From Methylobacterium oryzae (GTDB taxonomy: Bacteria; Pseudomonadota; Alphaproteobacteria; Rhizobiales; Beijerinckiaceae): a DNA stretch of 64,000 bases. The position numbers and the translations under genes were made by a program. The notes below the pieces were generated by a model. It was given only the letters and a program-made list of their open reading frames with translations. It searched no databases and was not told the origin of the DNA. The stretch spans positions 3,739,001 through 3,803,000 of the forward strand of contig NZ_CP090349.1 of the NCBI RefSeq assembly GCF_021398735.1, in the 5' to 3' direction. Numbering within the stretch: position 1 is the stretch's first letter; every line of letters begins with the position of its first letter. Below, one piece after another: positions 48,159 through 56,601 of this stretch.

Positions 48159-49157
48159 TCACCCGGCCGGCGCGAAATGTCCCCGGTAGCGCGCCCCGAT
48201 CACCTCGACCGGCAGCGCGACGAACACGTCCGTCGTTCCGAACTGGCGGTCGATCACCGCGCCGTCGCCGAAGGTGGCGCCGAGGCGCAGGTAGCCCTTG
48301 ATCAGGGGCGGCAGCGCCTGCAGGGCCGCCTTGGCGTCCACCGCCTCGCGCGGCATCCGGTCCATCGCCACCGCCCGCTCCGGCAGCGCCCGGGCCCGCC
48401 AGCCCTCCGGCGCGCGGGCGTGGTGGTGCAGGAAGGCGAGCGGCAAGGCCAGCCGGTCCGGGTCGGTGCCCTCCAGGCTCGCGCAGCCGATCAGCGCGTC
48501 GATCCGGTGGTGCAGGACGTAGGCGTAGATCCCCTGCCACAGCAGCTCGACGGTCCGCTTGCTCCGGTAGGGCTTGAGCACGCAGGAGCGGCCGAGCTCG
48601 AGGAGCCGCCGATGCCCCTGCGCGGCGAGAAGCGGCGCGAGGTCGTACTCGCTCTCCGAGTAGAAGCCGGTATGCCGCTCGGCCACCTCGCCGCGCAGCA
48701 GCCGGTAGGTGCCGACGACCTTCGGGCGCGGCTCGACGAAGGGCTTCTTCCGCCGCGGCGCCGCGTGGTCGAGGACGAGGAGGTGGTCGCAGACCGCGTC
48801 GTAGCCGTCGACGTCGCGCCGGGACAGGACGGCGAGCCCGGAGGGCACCGCCGACATCTCCTCGTAGAAGACCTTGTAGCGCAGCCGCTGGGCCCGCCGG
48901 ATCTCCGATTTCCGCGTCGCCAGCCGGACCTCGAGGCTGCCGATGCGGCCGAGGCTGCGGCCCTCGAACGGCTCGGGCAGGCGGATCGCCCGCTCGGCCG
49001 AGAGCACGTCGTCGATTCCGCCCACGCCCTCGACGCCCGGCAGCGGGACCGACCGGCGGCGCAGCTTGGCGATCGGCGCGCCGACGCCCCACTGCACGCC
49101 CCTGTGCCAGCCGGCTCCGAGCGCGCTGTAGGCTCCGCGGGCGAGATTGGCGACCAT
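48159..49157 (-). CDS. Ornithine N-acyltransferase, OlsB-like (GNAT fold)
   Basis: A 332-residue member of the autoinducer-synthase/OlsB-type acyltransferase group. RLATRKSEIRRAQRLRYKVFYEEMSA, DYDAVCDHLLVLD and LELGRSCVLKPYRSKRTVELLWQGI are standard for OlsB, which attaches a 3-hydroxyacyl chain from ACP to ornithine in the first step of ornithine-lipid synthesis. Alphaproteobacteria commonly make these membrane lipids. The partner OlsA is not seen nearby. ATG at 49157 with GGAG 13 bases before. Confidence 0.82.
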   Translation of the reverse strand: MVANLARGAYSALGAGWHRGVQWGVGAPIAKLRRRSVPLPGVEGVGGIDDVLSAERAIRLPEPFEGRSLGRIGSLEVRLATRKSEIRRAQRLRYKVFYEEMSAVPSGLAVLSRRDVDGYDAVCDHLLVLDHAAPRRKKPFVEPRPKVVGTYRLLRGEVAERHTGFYSESEYDLAPLLAAQGHRRLLELGRSCVLKPYRSKRTVELLWQGIYAYVLHHRIDALIGCASLEGTDPDRLALPLAFLHHHARAPEGWRARALPERAVAMDRMPREAVDAKAALQALPPLIKGYLRLGATFGDGAVIDRQFGTTDVFVALPVEVIGARYRGHFAPAG

Positions 49158-49248
49158 CGTCGGGTTCACTCCGGGTGCGCGTCCGTGCACCGTCGAATCC
49201 GACAGAGAGCACGACGGCCACACGCCATTATGACAGCCGCCACGAGAA

Positions 49249-49275
49249 AGCGCCCCGGCCGGGGGCCGGGGCGCT
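49249..49275 (-). terminator. Terminator of the hsp20 gene
   Basis: A perfect 12-bp stem (49249-49260 with 49264-49275) with a 3-base loop, followed on the minus strand by TTTCTCG. It lies 54 bases past the hsp20 stop. Confidence 0.75.
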
Positions 49276-49329
49276 CCAACAACCTGATCGGTACCTGATG
49301 TGGACCCGACGGTTCCCGCGCGGGCGGGG

Positions 49330-49812
49330 TCAGGCGGCCTGCTGGACCGCGTCCTTGCGGACGGCGCCCTCGATCACCGGGGCGCTGGGGCGCGCCGCCG
49401 AGGCGATCTCGATGCGACGGGGCTTCTTCGCCTCCGGAACCTCGCGGACGAGGTCGATGTGGAGGAGGCCGTTCTCGAGCGCCGCACCCGTCACCTGGAC
49501 GTGGTCGGCGAGCTGGAACCGCCGCTCGAAGGCGCGGGCCGCGATGCCCTGGTGCAGGAACTCCGCCCTGCCCTCGGCCTTGCGCTCGCCCTTCAGCGTG
49601 AGAGCGTTCTCCCGCACCTCGATCGACAGGTCGGACTCGGTGAAGCCGGCGACCGCGACGGTGATGCGGTAGGCGTTCTCGCCGGTCCGCTCGATGTTGT
49701 AGGGCGGGTAGGTCGGGGCCGCCTCGGCGCTCGCGAACTGGTCGAGGGCGGAGAACAGGCGGTCGAAGCCGACGGTGGAGCGGTACAGGGGAGCGAGATC
49801 GAACTGACGCAT
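49330..49812 (-). CDS. Small heat shock protein, Hsp20 (alpha-crystallin)
   Basis: A 160-residue holdase chaperone that binds unfolding proteins in large oligomers. MRQFDLAPLYRSTVGFDRLFSAL is the family's N-terminus; the alpha-crystallin core ends with the GLLHIDLVREVPEAKKPRRIEI strand, with IEI as the C-terminal IxI anchor. GAGGAT precedes the ATG at 49812. Two heat controls are visible upstream: a sigma-32-like promoter (49902-49931) and a ROSE-type leader whose last hairpin sequesters this ribosome site. Confidence 0.94.
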   Translation of the reverse strand: MRQFDLAPLYRSTVGFDRLFSALDQFASAEAAPTYPPYNIERTGENAYRITVAVAGFTESDLSIEVRENALTLKGERKAEGRAEFLHQGIAARAFERRFQLADHVQVTGAALENGLLHIDLVREVPEAKKPRRIEIASAARPSAPVIEGAVRKDAVQQAA

Positions 49813-49897
49813 GACATATCCTCGTCTGAGCAACATGCAATTCCGGTCCGCCCGATGGGCCGGACCCGTCTCTCGTGCCGCCTGACGGCCGGCACAG
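49813..49897 (-). promoter_or_regulatory. ROSE-type RNA thermometer in the hsp20 leader
   Basis: The final leader hairpin (49815-49837) pairs CAUGUUGCUC with GAGGAUAUG around an AGAC loop: every base pairs except the bulged G of UUGCU. UUGCU facing the AGGA Shine-Dalgarno core with that bulged G is the defining ROSE feature. Two stable upstream hairpins (about 49844-49866 and 49875-49895) complete the usual architecture. At low temperature it should block ribosome binding and melt on heating. Confidence 0.85.
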
Positions 49898-49901
49898 ACG
49901 A

Positions 49902-49931
49902 GATATCGGAGGGGGAAAATCGCGCTTCAAG
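49902..49931 (-). promoter_or_regulatory. Sigma-32 (RpoH)-type promoter of hsp20
   Basis: On the minus strand CTTGAAG (-35, 49925-49931) and CCGATATC-like -10 (about 49902-49909) are spaced as in alphaproteobacterial heat-shock promoters. The expected start of transcription is near 49895, giving a leader of about 85 bases, which is exactly the span of the ROSE hairpins. Confidence 0.65.
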
Positions 49932-50029
49932 ACCCCCGGCGAGGGTCGGAAACGAGATTTTTTCGCTACGGTCGCAGAGTGCATCCGGGCGTGTATCGGA
50001 CGATGCGCGGAGGCGCTGAGGTGAGGCCA

Positions 50030-51064
50030 GTGAGACGCTTCGACGGTGACACCGGGCGCGAGCCGCCGCTCCTGACGCTGCGCAGCACGCCCGACAACCC
50101 GGTCCCGCCGGGCGGCACGCTGATCGCCGTCGGCACGCGCGACGACTGCACCCTGCGGGCGGCCTACTGGCAGACCACGGCGCGCACCTGCCGGGGCACC
50201 GTCTGCCTGCTCCAGGGCCGGGCCGAGTTCATCGAGAAGTACTACGAGACGATCCACGAGCTGCGCGCCCGGGGCTTCGCCGTCGTGGCGTTCGACTGGC
50301 GCGGCCAGGGCGAATCGGACCGCCGGGTCGACGACCCCCACAAGGGCCACGTCGCCCGGTTCGACGATTACCGGCTCGACCTGCGGGCGGTGGCCGAGAC
50401 GATCTTGGTGCCGCTGATGCCCGAGCCCCATGTCGGCCTCGCGCATTCCATGGGCGGATGCGTCGCGCTCCTCGCGGCCCTCGACGGCGCGCTGCCGTTC
50501 CGGCGGCTGGTGACCCTGGCGCCGATGCTTTCGATCCGGATGGTCCGCTGGCCGGCCGGCGCCGCGATCCTGTCGCGGGGCCTGCAGCGGCTCGGCCTCG
50601 GGAGCCGCTACATCCCGTTCGGCAAGCCGGTCTCGATCGCCACCAACCCGTACGCCGGCAACCGCCTGTCGCGCGATCCCATCCGCTACGCCCGCAACGC
50701 CGCGGCGGCGCGGCAGGTCGGCGCCGGCGCGGTCGGCGACCCGACGATCGCGTGGCTCGCCGAGGCGTTCCGCGCGATGGCGCGGCTGCGCGACCCGCGG
50801 GCGGCGCCGCGGATCGGGCTGCCGACCCTGATCGTCGCGGCGGGCGCCGACCCGGTCTGCGGCACGGCGGAGACCGAGCGCTTCGCCGCCCGGCTGAAGG
50901 CCGGCCATATCCTGGTCCTGCCGGATTCCCGGCACGAGATCCTGACCGAGCGCGACGCGATCCGGCAGGATTTCTGGGCGGCCTTCGAAGCCTTCGTGCC
51001 GGGCTCGCCCCTGCCGACCCACGCGGAGGTCGAGGCGCACGCCGTCGCGGTGCCGGTCGCCTGA
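50030..51064 (+). CDS. Alpha/beta hydrolase, lysophospholipase (PldB) type
   Basis: A 344-residue serine hydrolase. The oxyanion segment VCLLQGRAEFIEKY, VVAFDWRGQGESDR, the nucleophile elbow GLAHSMGG with the catalytic Ser, and the late Asp/His pair (AAGADPVC, DSRHEILTE) match the monoglyceride lipase/lysophospholipase L2 group. Start codon uncertain: GTG at 50030 has GAGGTGAGG just upstream, but ATG at 50003 or GTG at 49979 would extend it by 9 or 17 residues. Divergent from hsp20. Confidence 0.85.
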   Translation: MRRFDGDTGREPPLLTLRSTPDNPVPPGGTLIAVGTRDDCTLRAAYWQTTARTCRGTVCLLQGRAEFIEKYYETIHELRARGFAVVAFDWRGQGESDRRVDDPHKGHVARFDDYRLDLRAVAETILVPLMPEPHVGLAHSMGGCVALLAALDGALPFRRLVTLAPMLSIRMVRWPAGAAILSRGLQRLGLGSRYIPFGKPVSIATNPYAGNRLSRDPIRYARNAAAARQVGAGAVGDPTIAWLAEAFRAMARLRDPRAAPRIGLPTLIVAAGADPVCGTAETERFAARLKAGHILVLPDSRHEILTERDAIRQDFWAAFEAFVPGSPLPTHAEVEAHAVAVPVA

Positions 51065-51068
51065 GGCG

Positions 51069-51593
51069 TCAGCCGCCGAGATCCGGGTCGATGTCCCGCG
51101 GGCGCACGTACCGGTCGAGGTGCCCGCGGTCCGGCGCGATCTCCGCCCAGCGGTCGCCGTCGAAGTCGATCACCACGAAGGCCGCGGTCGGGAATTCCAG
51201 GGCCAGCCGGTCCCGGGCCGCCCGCGGTCCCGAGCCCGCGAGGATTGCGGCGAGGTCGCCGAGGCCCGGATTGTGGCCGACGACGATCAGCGTGGCGGCC
51301 GCGTCGGGCGCCTGCCGGATCACCCCGAGGATCCGGTCCGCCGGCGCCTCGTAGATCTCGGAATGCCAGCGCGTCTCGGGGCTGCCGAGGGCCGCCTCCA
51401 TCGCGGCCCAGGTCTCGCGGGTCCGCGCGGCGGTGGAGACCAGGGCGAGGTCCGGGCACAGGCCCTCCCGCGCGAGGTGGGCGCCCACCGCCGGGGCGGC
51501 CCGTGTCCCGCGCGCGTTGAGCGGGCGCTCGTGGTCCGCCACGCCCGGCGGACGGTCGGACTTGGCGTGCCGCAGCAGGATCAGCCTGCGCAT
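51069..51593 (-). CDS. Histidine phosphatase family protein (SixA-like)
   Basis: A 174-residue phosphohistidine phosphatase of the branch-2-like SixA group. The catalytic LLRHAKSD (RHx motif, residues 6-13) opens the protein, and VVGHNPGLGDL carries the second His. SixA dephosphorylates phosphocarrier histidines; the target here is unknown. AGAGG precedes the ATG. Its stop lies 4 bases from that of the converging hydrolase. Confidence 0.87.
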   Translation of the reverse strand: MRRLILLRHAKSDRPPGVADHERPLNARGTRAAPAVGAHLAREGLCPDLALVSTAARTRETWAAMEAALGSPETRWHSEIYEAPADRILGVIRQAPDAAATLIVVGHNPGLGDLAAILAGSGPRAARDRLALEFPTAAFVVIDFDGDRWAEIAPDRGHLDRYVRPRDIDPDLGG

Positions 51594-51807
51594 GAGCGAA
51601 CCTCTGACGCGTCTCGTGGGCCGGTCTCGGGGCTGCCGGTCCGGGCGCGCGCGACCGGACCGGGCGGTGCCCGCTCCCGCCCGGTTAGCCGAAAGCGCCG
51701 CGTGCGGGAACCTCGGCTTTGCCCGCACCGTTCCGACCGGGAGCCGTCCGCAGCACGGCCCGCGGCCCGATCCGCGGCGCGACGGTCTCTGGCCAGGAGG
51801 CTGCCCG

Positions 51808-52731
51808 ATGGACCGATCCGCCCGCGTCACCGAGATCCTGTCGTGGTACGGGGCCGACAGCCCCGGGACCCTCACCAACCTCGCCCGGATGCTGGAGCAC
51901 GGCAAGCTCGGCGGCACCGGCAAGATGCTGATCCTGCCCGTCGACCAGGGCTTCGAGCACGGGCCCGCCCGCAGCTTCGGCCCGAACCCGCCGGCCTACG
52001 ACCCGCACTACCATTTCGAGCTGGCCCTGGCGGCGGGGTGCAACGCCTACGCGGCGCCGCTCGGCTTCCTGGAGGCGGGCGCGCGCGACTATGCCGGGCG
52101 CATCCCGCTGATCCTGAAGCTCAACGATCACGACCTCCTGGCCGACGAGGAGGATCCCGAGCAGGCGATCACCGGCTCGGTGGCCGACGCCCTGCGGCTC
52201 GGCGCCTGCGCCATCGGCTTCACGATCTACCCGGGCTCCGCACACCGCAACGCCATGTACGGGCAGATCCGCGCGATCGCCGAGGAGGCCAAGAGCGTCG
52301 GCCTCGCCGTGGTGATCTGGTCCTACGCCCGCGGCTCGGCCCTGTCGAAGGAGGGCGAGACCGCCATCGACGTGATCGGCTACGCGGCCCAGATCGCCGC
52401 GCAGCTCGGCGCCCACATCATCAAGGTGAAGCTGCCCTCGGCCCATATCGAGCAGCCGGCGGCGAAGAAGGTCTACGAATCGACCGGCATCCCGATCGGC
52501 ACGGCGGCCGAGCGCGTCCGCCACGTGGTGCAGTGCGCGTTCAATGGCCGGCGGATCGTGATCTTCTCCGGCGGCGCCCAGGCCGAGGAGGCCAGCTTCC
52601 TCGACGAGATCCGCGCCATCCAGGCGGGGGGCGGCTTCGGCTCGATCGTGGGCCGCAACGCGTTCCAGCGCTCGAAGGCGGACGCCCTGTCGCTGCTCGG
52701 CAAGATCACTGACATCTACGCGGGCCGCTGA
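51808..52731 (+). CDS. Class I fructose-bisphosphate aldolase (DhnA/FbaB type)
   Basis: A 307-residue aldolase. MLILPVDQGFEHGPARSFGPN, KLNDHDLLADEEDPEQAITGS and HIIKVKLP (with the Schiff-base lysine) match the archaeal-type class I aldolase also found in bacteria. It interconverts fructose-1,6-bisphosphate with DHAP and glyceraldehyde-3-phosphate. CAGGAGG lies 8 bases before the ATG. DHAP made by the tetronate pathway could enter here, but that is general metabolism. Confidence 0.93.
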   Translation: MDRSARVTEILSWYGADSPGTLTNLARMLEHGKLGGTGKMLILPVDQGFEHGPARSFGPNPPAYDPHYHFELALAAGCNAYAAPLGFLEAGARDYAGRIPLILKLNDHDLLADEEDPEQAITGSVADALRLGACAIGFTIYPGSAHRNAMYGQIRAIAEEAKSVGLAVVIWSYARGSALSKEGETAIDVIGYAAQIAAQLGAHIIKVKLPSAHIEQPAAKKVYESTGIPIGTAAERVRHVVQCAFNGRRIVIFSGGAQAEEASFLDEIRAIQAGGGFGSIVGRNAFQRSKADALSLLGKITDIYAGR

Positions 52732-52744
52732 GGCAGCCCCGCGT

Positions 52745-53665
52745 TCAGCCGCCGTCGCGGGCCAGCCGGGCGAGCCCGTCGCGGGTCGGCCCGGCCGGCC
52801 GCCAGCCGAGGGACGCGAGCCCGTCGGCGCGGGCGACGAGACCCTCGGCGACGCGGGCGAACTGCGCGTCCCGGCCGGTCAGCCGGCAGGCCAGCCGGAG
52901 GAGCCCGGCCGGGACCGGGACGAGGCCCGGGCCGCGGCCGAGGCCCTGGCGGAGGGACGCGATCATCTCGGGCAGGCTGAGCGGGTCCGGGTCGGCCGCG
53001 ACGAGGGCGCGGTTCAGGGGGGCGGGCGCCGCCAGCACCGCGTCCACGGCACCCGACAGGCTCTCCAGTGAGATCAGCGAGCGCCGCGCCGCGAGGCCGC
53101 CCAGGGGCAGCGGGTAGGGACTCCGCGCCAGCCGCAGGAGCGCGGCCATGTTGCCCTTCACGCCGGTGCCGTAGACGAGGACCGGGCGCAGCGCGACCCA
53201 GTCCAGGCCGGTCTCGGCGAGCGCCGCCTCGGCCTCGAGCTTGGAGCGGCCGTAGGCGTCGGTGGGCCGGGGCGGATCGCCTTCCCCGACCACGCCCGGC
53301 GCGCTCGCCCCGACCTGCGCGCGGATCGACGACAGGAACACGAAGCGGCGCACCTTCGCGCGCGCCGCGGCTTCCGCCAGCCGGCGCGTCGCCTCGGTGT
53401 TGAGCGTGCGGTAGTCGTCCTCCGGTGCCCCCGACATAGCATGGGCGAGGCCGGCCGAGTGCACCACCGCGTCGACGCCGCTGAGGGCCGCCGCCATGTT
53501 GATCGGGCGGGTCAGGTCGCCGACGACCGCGCTCGCCGCGCCCTCCGGCACGGTCGTGGGCCGGCGCAGCAGCACGCGGACCCGGTAGCCGCGCGCGGTG
53601 AGGTCGGCGAGCAGGTGGCGGCCGATGAACCCGGTCGCCCCGGTGAGCGCGATGAGTCCGGTCAC
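52745..53665 (-). CDS. NAD-dependent epimerase/dehydratase (sugar-nucleotide type)
   Basis: A 306-residue extended SDR. The Rossmann glycine motif is GATGFIGRHLL at residues 7-17, and the catalytic Tyr-Lys lies in DAYGRSKLEAE. With the WecA-like transferase immediately upstream (they overlap slightly) it probably supplies a sugar nucleotide for the polyprenyl-linked glycan. GTG at 53665 has GAGG upstream; that start region is a 20-base tandem duplication shared with the end of the neighbouring gene. Confidence 0.82.
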   Translation of the reverse strand: MTGLIALTGATGFIGRHLLADLTARGYRVRVLLRRPTTVPEGAASAVVGDLTRPINMAAALSGVDAVVHSAGLAHAMSGAPEDDYRTLNTEATRRLAEAAARAKVRRFVFLSSIRAQVGASAPGVVGEGDPPRPTDAYGRSKLEAEAALAETGLDWVALRPVLVYGTGVKGNMAALLRLARSPYPLPLGGLAARRSLISLESLSGAVDAVLAAPAPLNRALVAADPDPLSLPEMIASLRQGLGRGPGLVPVPAGLLRLACRLTGRDAQFARVAEGLVARADGLASLGWRPAGPTRDGLARLARDGG

Positions 53666-53696
53666 GGCTGGGCGGCCTCTGTCACGGCTGGGCGGC
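53661..53696. repeat. Tandem 20-base duplication at the start/stop junction
   Basis: GTCACGGCTGGGCGGC occurs at 53661-53676 and again at 53681-53696, so the period is 20 bases. The first copy contains the GTG start of the epimerase gene and the second the TGA stop of the upstream transferase (53682-53684). A recent slippage or duplication is the simplest explanation. Confidence 0.8.
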
Positions 53697-54764
53697 ACCT
53701 TCGGCTGGGGCCGGCGCCGGGGCGCGGGCGAAGCGGCGGAGCAGGGCGGCGACCAGGGCGAGCCCGGCGACCGATGCGGCGAGCGTGACCGGCCAGGACG
53801 GCCAAAGCAAGGTCGCGGCGGCGAGCGCCGCCAGGGCGAGATTGGCCGCGAACACCCGTCCGACCACGCCGGGCACGGTGAGCCCGTTGACGGTGGCCCG
53901 CTGGTAATAGTGCCCGCGATGGGCCTCCCAGACCCGCTCGCCCCGCGCCGCCCGCGCGGCGAGGGTCAGGCTGGCATCGGCGAGGTAGACGAGCGGCAGC
54001 AGCAGCGCGGCGGCGAGCCCGCCCGCCAGGGCGAGCTGGCACAGCAGCCACGCGGTGACGAGCCCGACCGGCAGCGAGCCGACATCCCCGAGGAAGAGCC
54101 GCGCGACCGGCCGGTTGAACGGCGCGAAGCCCAGCACCGCGCCGAGCAGGCTCGCCGCCACCAGGGTCGGCAGCGGCGGCAGGTGCCCGGCGAGGCCGAT
54201 GAGCAGGAGCGCGCCCGCCACCGGGACGATCTCCGCCACCGTCATCCAGTCGAGCCCGTCCATGAAGTTCGTCAGGTTGACGAACCACAGGCCCGCCAGC
54301 AGCGCCAGGCCGCGCTCCAGCCAGAGCGGCAGGCCGGGCAGCAGGCGCCCGTCCAGGTGCCAGACCAGCAGGCCGACCACGACGGCCTGCACGGCGAGCC
54401 GCAGGGCGGCCGGCAGCGGCCGGACGTCGTCCACGGCGCCGAGGACCGCCAGGGCCAGGGCGCCGCCGGCGACCCAGATCCAGTCCGGCCGGCCGCCGAT
54501 CTCCGGCGCCGCGATCAGCAGGCCCGAGATCGTGACCAGCGCCGTCACCACGGCGATCCCGCCCCCCTGCGGGGTCGGCACGGTGTGGCTGGAGCGGGCG
54601 TTCGGCCGGGCCAGGGCGTAGCGCTGCAGCAGCGGGCGCAGGCGCAGGATCAGGCCCGCCGAGAGCGCGGCGGCGAGGGGCACCGCCAGGAGCAGGATCG
54701 CGGTCAGGGCGGACGGCAGGGCGGACAGGGCGGGCGGCGCGTCGGGCGGCAAATCGGGCGGCAT
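53682..54764 (-). CDS. Polyprenyl-phosphate sugar-1-phosphate transferase (WecA/MraY family)
   Basis: A 360-residue integral membrane protein with around ten hydrophobic segments. NARSSHTVPTPQGGG, GAVDDVRPL, NLTNFMDGLD and RLFLGDVGSLPVGL, then HRGHYYQR, are the conserved WecA-group loops. Such enzymes transfer a sugar-phosphate onto undecaprenyl phosphate to start surface polysaccharide synthesis. It precedes the epimerase on the same strand. The full polysaccharide pathway is not in the window. Confidence 0.93.
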   Translation of the reverse strand: MPPDLPPDAPPALSALPSALTAILLLAVPLAAALSAGLILRLRPLLQRYALARPNARSSHTVPTPQGGGIAVVTALVTISGLLIAAPEIGGRPDWIWVAGGALALAVLGAVDDVRPLPAALRLAVQAVVVGLLVWHLDGRLLPGLPLWLERGLALLAGLWFVNLTNFMDGLDWMTVAEIVPVAGALLLIGLAGHLPPLPTLVAASLLGAVLGFAPFNRPVARLFLGDVGSLPVGLVTAWLLCQLALAGGLAAALLLPLVYLADASLTLAARAARGERVWEAHRGHYYQRATVNGLTVPGVVGRVFAANLALAALAAATLLWPSWPVTLAASVAGLALVAALLRRFARAPAPAPAEGAAQP

Positions 54765-54805
54765 GGCGCCGTCCTACGCGATCCGCCGCCCGACCGTGAG
54801 AGGGG

Positions 54806-56491
54806 CTACGCCGCCCGCACCGTGGCGAGGAAGCGCGCGACCTCGGCCCCGAGATGCTCGGACTGACGCGACATCTCGCTCGCGGCCCCGAGCACCTGGG
54901 CGGCGGCGGCGCCGGTCTCCTCGGCGGACTGGGCGAGGCTCGCGATGGTGCCGGTGACCGCGCCGGTGCCGGCGGCCGCCTCGGCGACGTTGCGGACGAT
55001 CTCCTGCGTGGCCGCGCCCTGCTGCTCCACGGCGGCCGCGATGCTGGAGGCCACACCGTCGATCTCGCGGATGCGCCGGCCGATCCCGTCGATCGCCGAC
55101 GCCGCCTGCCCGGTGGAGGACTGGATCCGGCCGATCTGGCCGGTGATCTCCTCGGTGGCCCGGGCGGTCTGCTCTGCGAGCGCCTTGACCTCCGTGGCCA
55201 CCACCGCGAAGCCGCGGCCCGCGGCGCCGGCGCGCGCCGCCTCGATCGTGGCGTTGAGCGCCAGCAGGTTGGTCTGGGCGGCGATCCCGGAGATCAGCGC
55301 CACCACGTCGCCGACCTTCGCGGCCGCGCCGCTCAGGTCCTGGACCAGCGCCACCGTGTTGGTCGCCTCGGCGACCGCGACCCGCGCGAGCTCCGCCGAG
55401 CTGCTGACCTGCCGGCCGATCTCCTGCACCGAGGAGCCGAGCTCCTCGGCGGCGGCCGCGACGGTGTTGACGTTGGCGGCGGCGTCGCTCGCGGCGCCCG
55501 CGACGGTGCCGGACTGCCCGGCGGCCTCGGTCGCGCTGCCGGTCAGGGTCCGGGCGGTGGCCTCCAGCTCGGTCGCGGCCGCCGACACCCCGCCGACGAT
55601 GCCGCCCACCGCCTGCTCGAAGGCGTCGGCCATGGCCCGGGTCGCGGCCCGGCGCTGCGTCTCGGCATCGGCGCGGGCCAGCGCCGTCTCGGCCTCCAGG
55701 GCGCGCGCGCGGACGAGGTTGTCGCGGAACACCACCACGGAGCCCGCGAGCGCCCCGATCTCGTCGCGGCGCTCCTGCCCGGAGATCGCCACCTCGGCGT
55801 CGCCCGCCGCGAGGCGCTGCGTGACGGCGGCGATCTTGCGGAGCGGCCCGCTGACGCCGCGGGTCACCAGCACGAAGGCCCCGAGGGCCACCAGCAGGGC
55901 GAGGCCGGCGAGCGCCAGCACGTTCCGCTTGGCGGCGTCGTAGGTCTGCGCGATCAGCGTGCCGCTCGCCTGCGAGCCGTCGCCGTTCAGGGCGACGAGC
56001 TTCTCCCAGTCGGCCATGATGGCGCGGATGCTATCCGACATCACCGTGTTGTAGATCCGCTGGCCGCCGGCGACGTCGCCCGCCTCGGCCTTGGCCACCG
56101 CCTCCCGCTGCTGCTCGGCGTAGGTGGCCACGTGCTGGCGGAACACCGCGTAGGCCTCGCGCTCGGGCTGGGTCAGCGGCAGGGCCTCGTACCGGGCGTA
56201 CTGGGCCGCGAGCAGCGCGTCACGCTTGGCGATCTGGTCGGCGACCTCGGCGCGCAGCGCGGGCGTGTCGGCGGTGATCAGGCGGACGGCGTTGACCCGC
56301 TGCCGCATGAAGTTGATGCCGATCCGGCCGAGGGCGTCGGTGGCCGGGATGCGCGTGTCGCGCAGCTGCGCGGCGGCGGACTCGATGCGGCCGAGCTCGG
56401 CCAGCGAGAGGCCGCTCGTCGCGGCGATCAGCAGCACCAGGGCCGCGAGACACAGGCCGAGCTTGGCCGCGATGGAGATACCGGCGCGCAT
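54806..56491 (-). CDS. Methyl-accepting chemotaxis protein
   Basis: A 561-residue chemoreceptor. N-terminal TM (residues about 11-31), a 4-helix-bundle sensor ([15 protein letters not shown] ... ), TM2 (about 191-208), a HAMP domain ([22 protein letters not shown]) and a C-terminal signalling domain with the hairpin tip EIVGQ...[26 protein letters not shown]. No pentapeptide for CheR is present. Ligand unknown. Transcribed alone, downstream of ecm's terminator. Confidence 0.93.
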   Translation of the reverse strand: MRAGISIAAKLGLCLAALVLLIAATSGLSLAELGRIESAAAQLRDTRIPATDALGRIGINFMRQRVNAVRLITADTPALRAEVADQIAKRDALLAAQYARYEALPLTQPEREAYAVFRQHVATYAEQQREAVAKAEAGDVAGGQRIYNTVMSDSIRAIMADWEKLVALNGDGSQASGTLIAQTYDAAKRNVLALAGLALLVALGAFVLVTRGVSGPLRKIAAVTQRLAAGDAEVAISGQERRDEIGALAGSVVVFRDNLVRARALEAETALARADAETQRRAATRAMADAFEQAVGGIVGGVSAAATELEATARTLTGSATEAAGQSGTVAGAASDAAANVNTVAAAAEELGSSVQEIGRQVSSSAELARVAVAEATNTVALVQDLSGAAAKVGDVVALISGIAAQTNLLALNATIEAARAGAAGRGFAVVATEVKALAEQTARATEEITGQIGRIQSSTGQAASAIDGIGRRIREIDGVASSIAAAVEQQGAATQEIVRNVAEAAAGTGAVTGTIASLAQSAEETGAAAAQVLGAASEMSRQSEHLGAEVARFLATVRAA

Positions 56492-56563
56492 AGGATTCGT
56501 CCCCGGTCCCGCACGTGGGACCGGGGCCTATGCTTGTCTGAGAAATATTAAGGTTGTTTGGTC

Positions 56564-56591
56564 CTGCCCGGACCGCGCGCGGTCCAGGCAG
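56564..56591 (-). terminator. Palindrome downstream of ecm, probable terminator
   Basis: The arms CTGCCCGGACC (56564-56574) and GGTCCAGGCAG (56581-56591) pair with one mismatch around GCGCGC. It starts 11 bases past the ecm stop. There is no long T-run, so termination efficiency is uncertain. Confidence 0.55.
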
Positions 56592-56601
56592 TCTCGGTCC
56601 G

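Noticed and set aside
53598..54866. A Gln/Arg-rich plus-strand frame of 422 codons
   Set aside because: It is the antisense of the WecA-like transferase, whose membrane loops and motifs are conserved.
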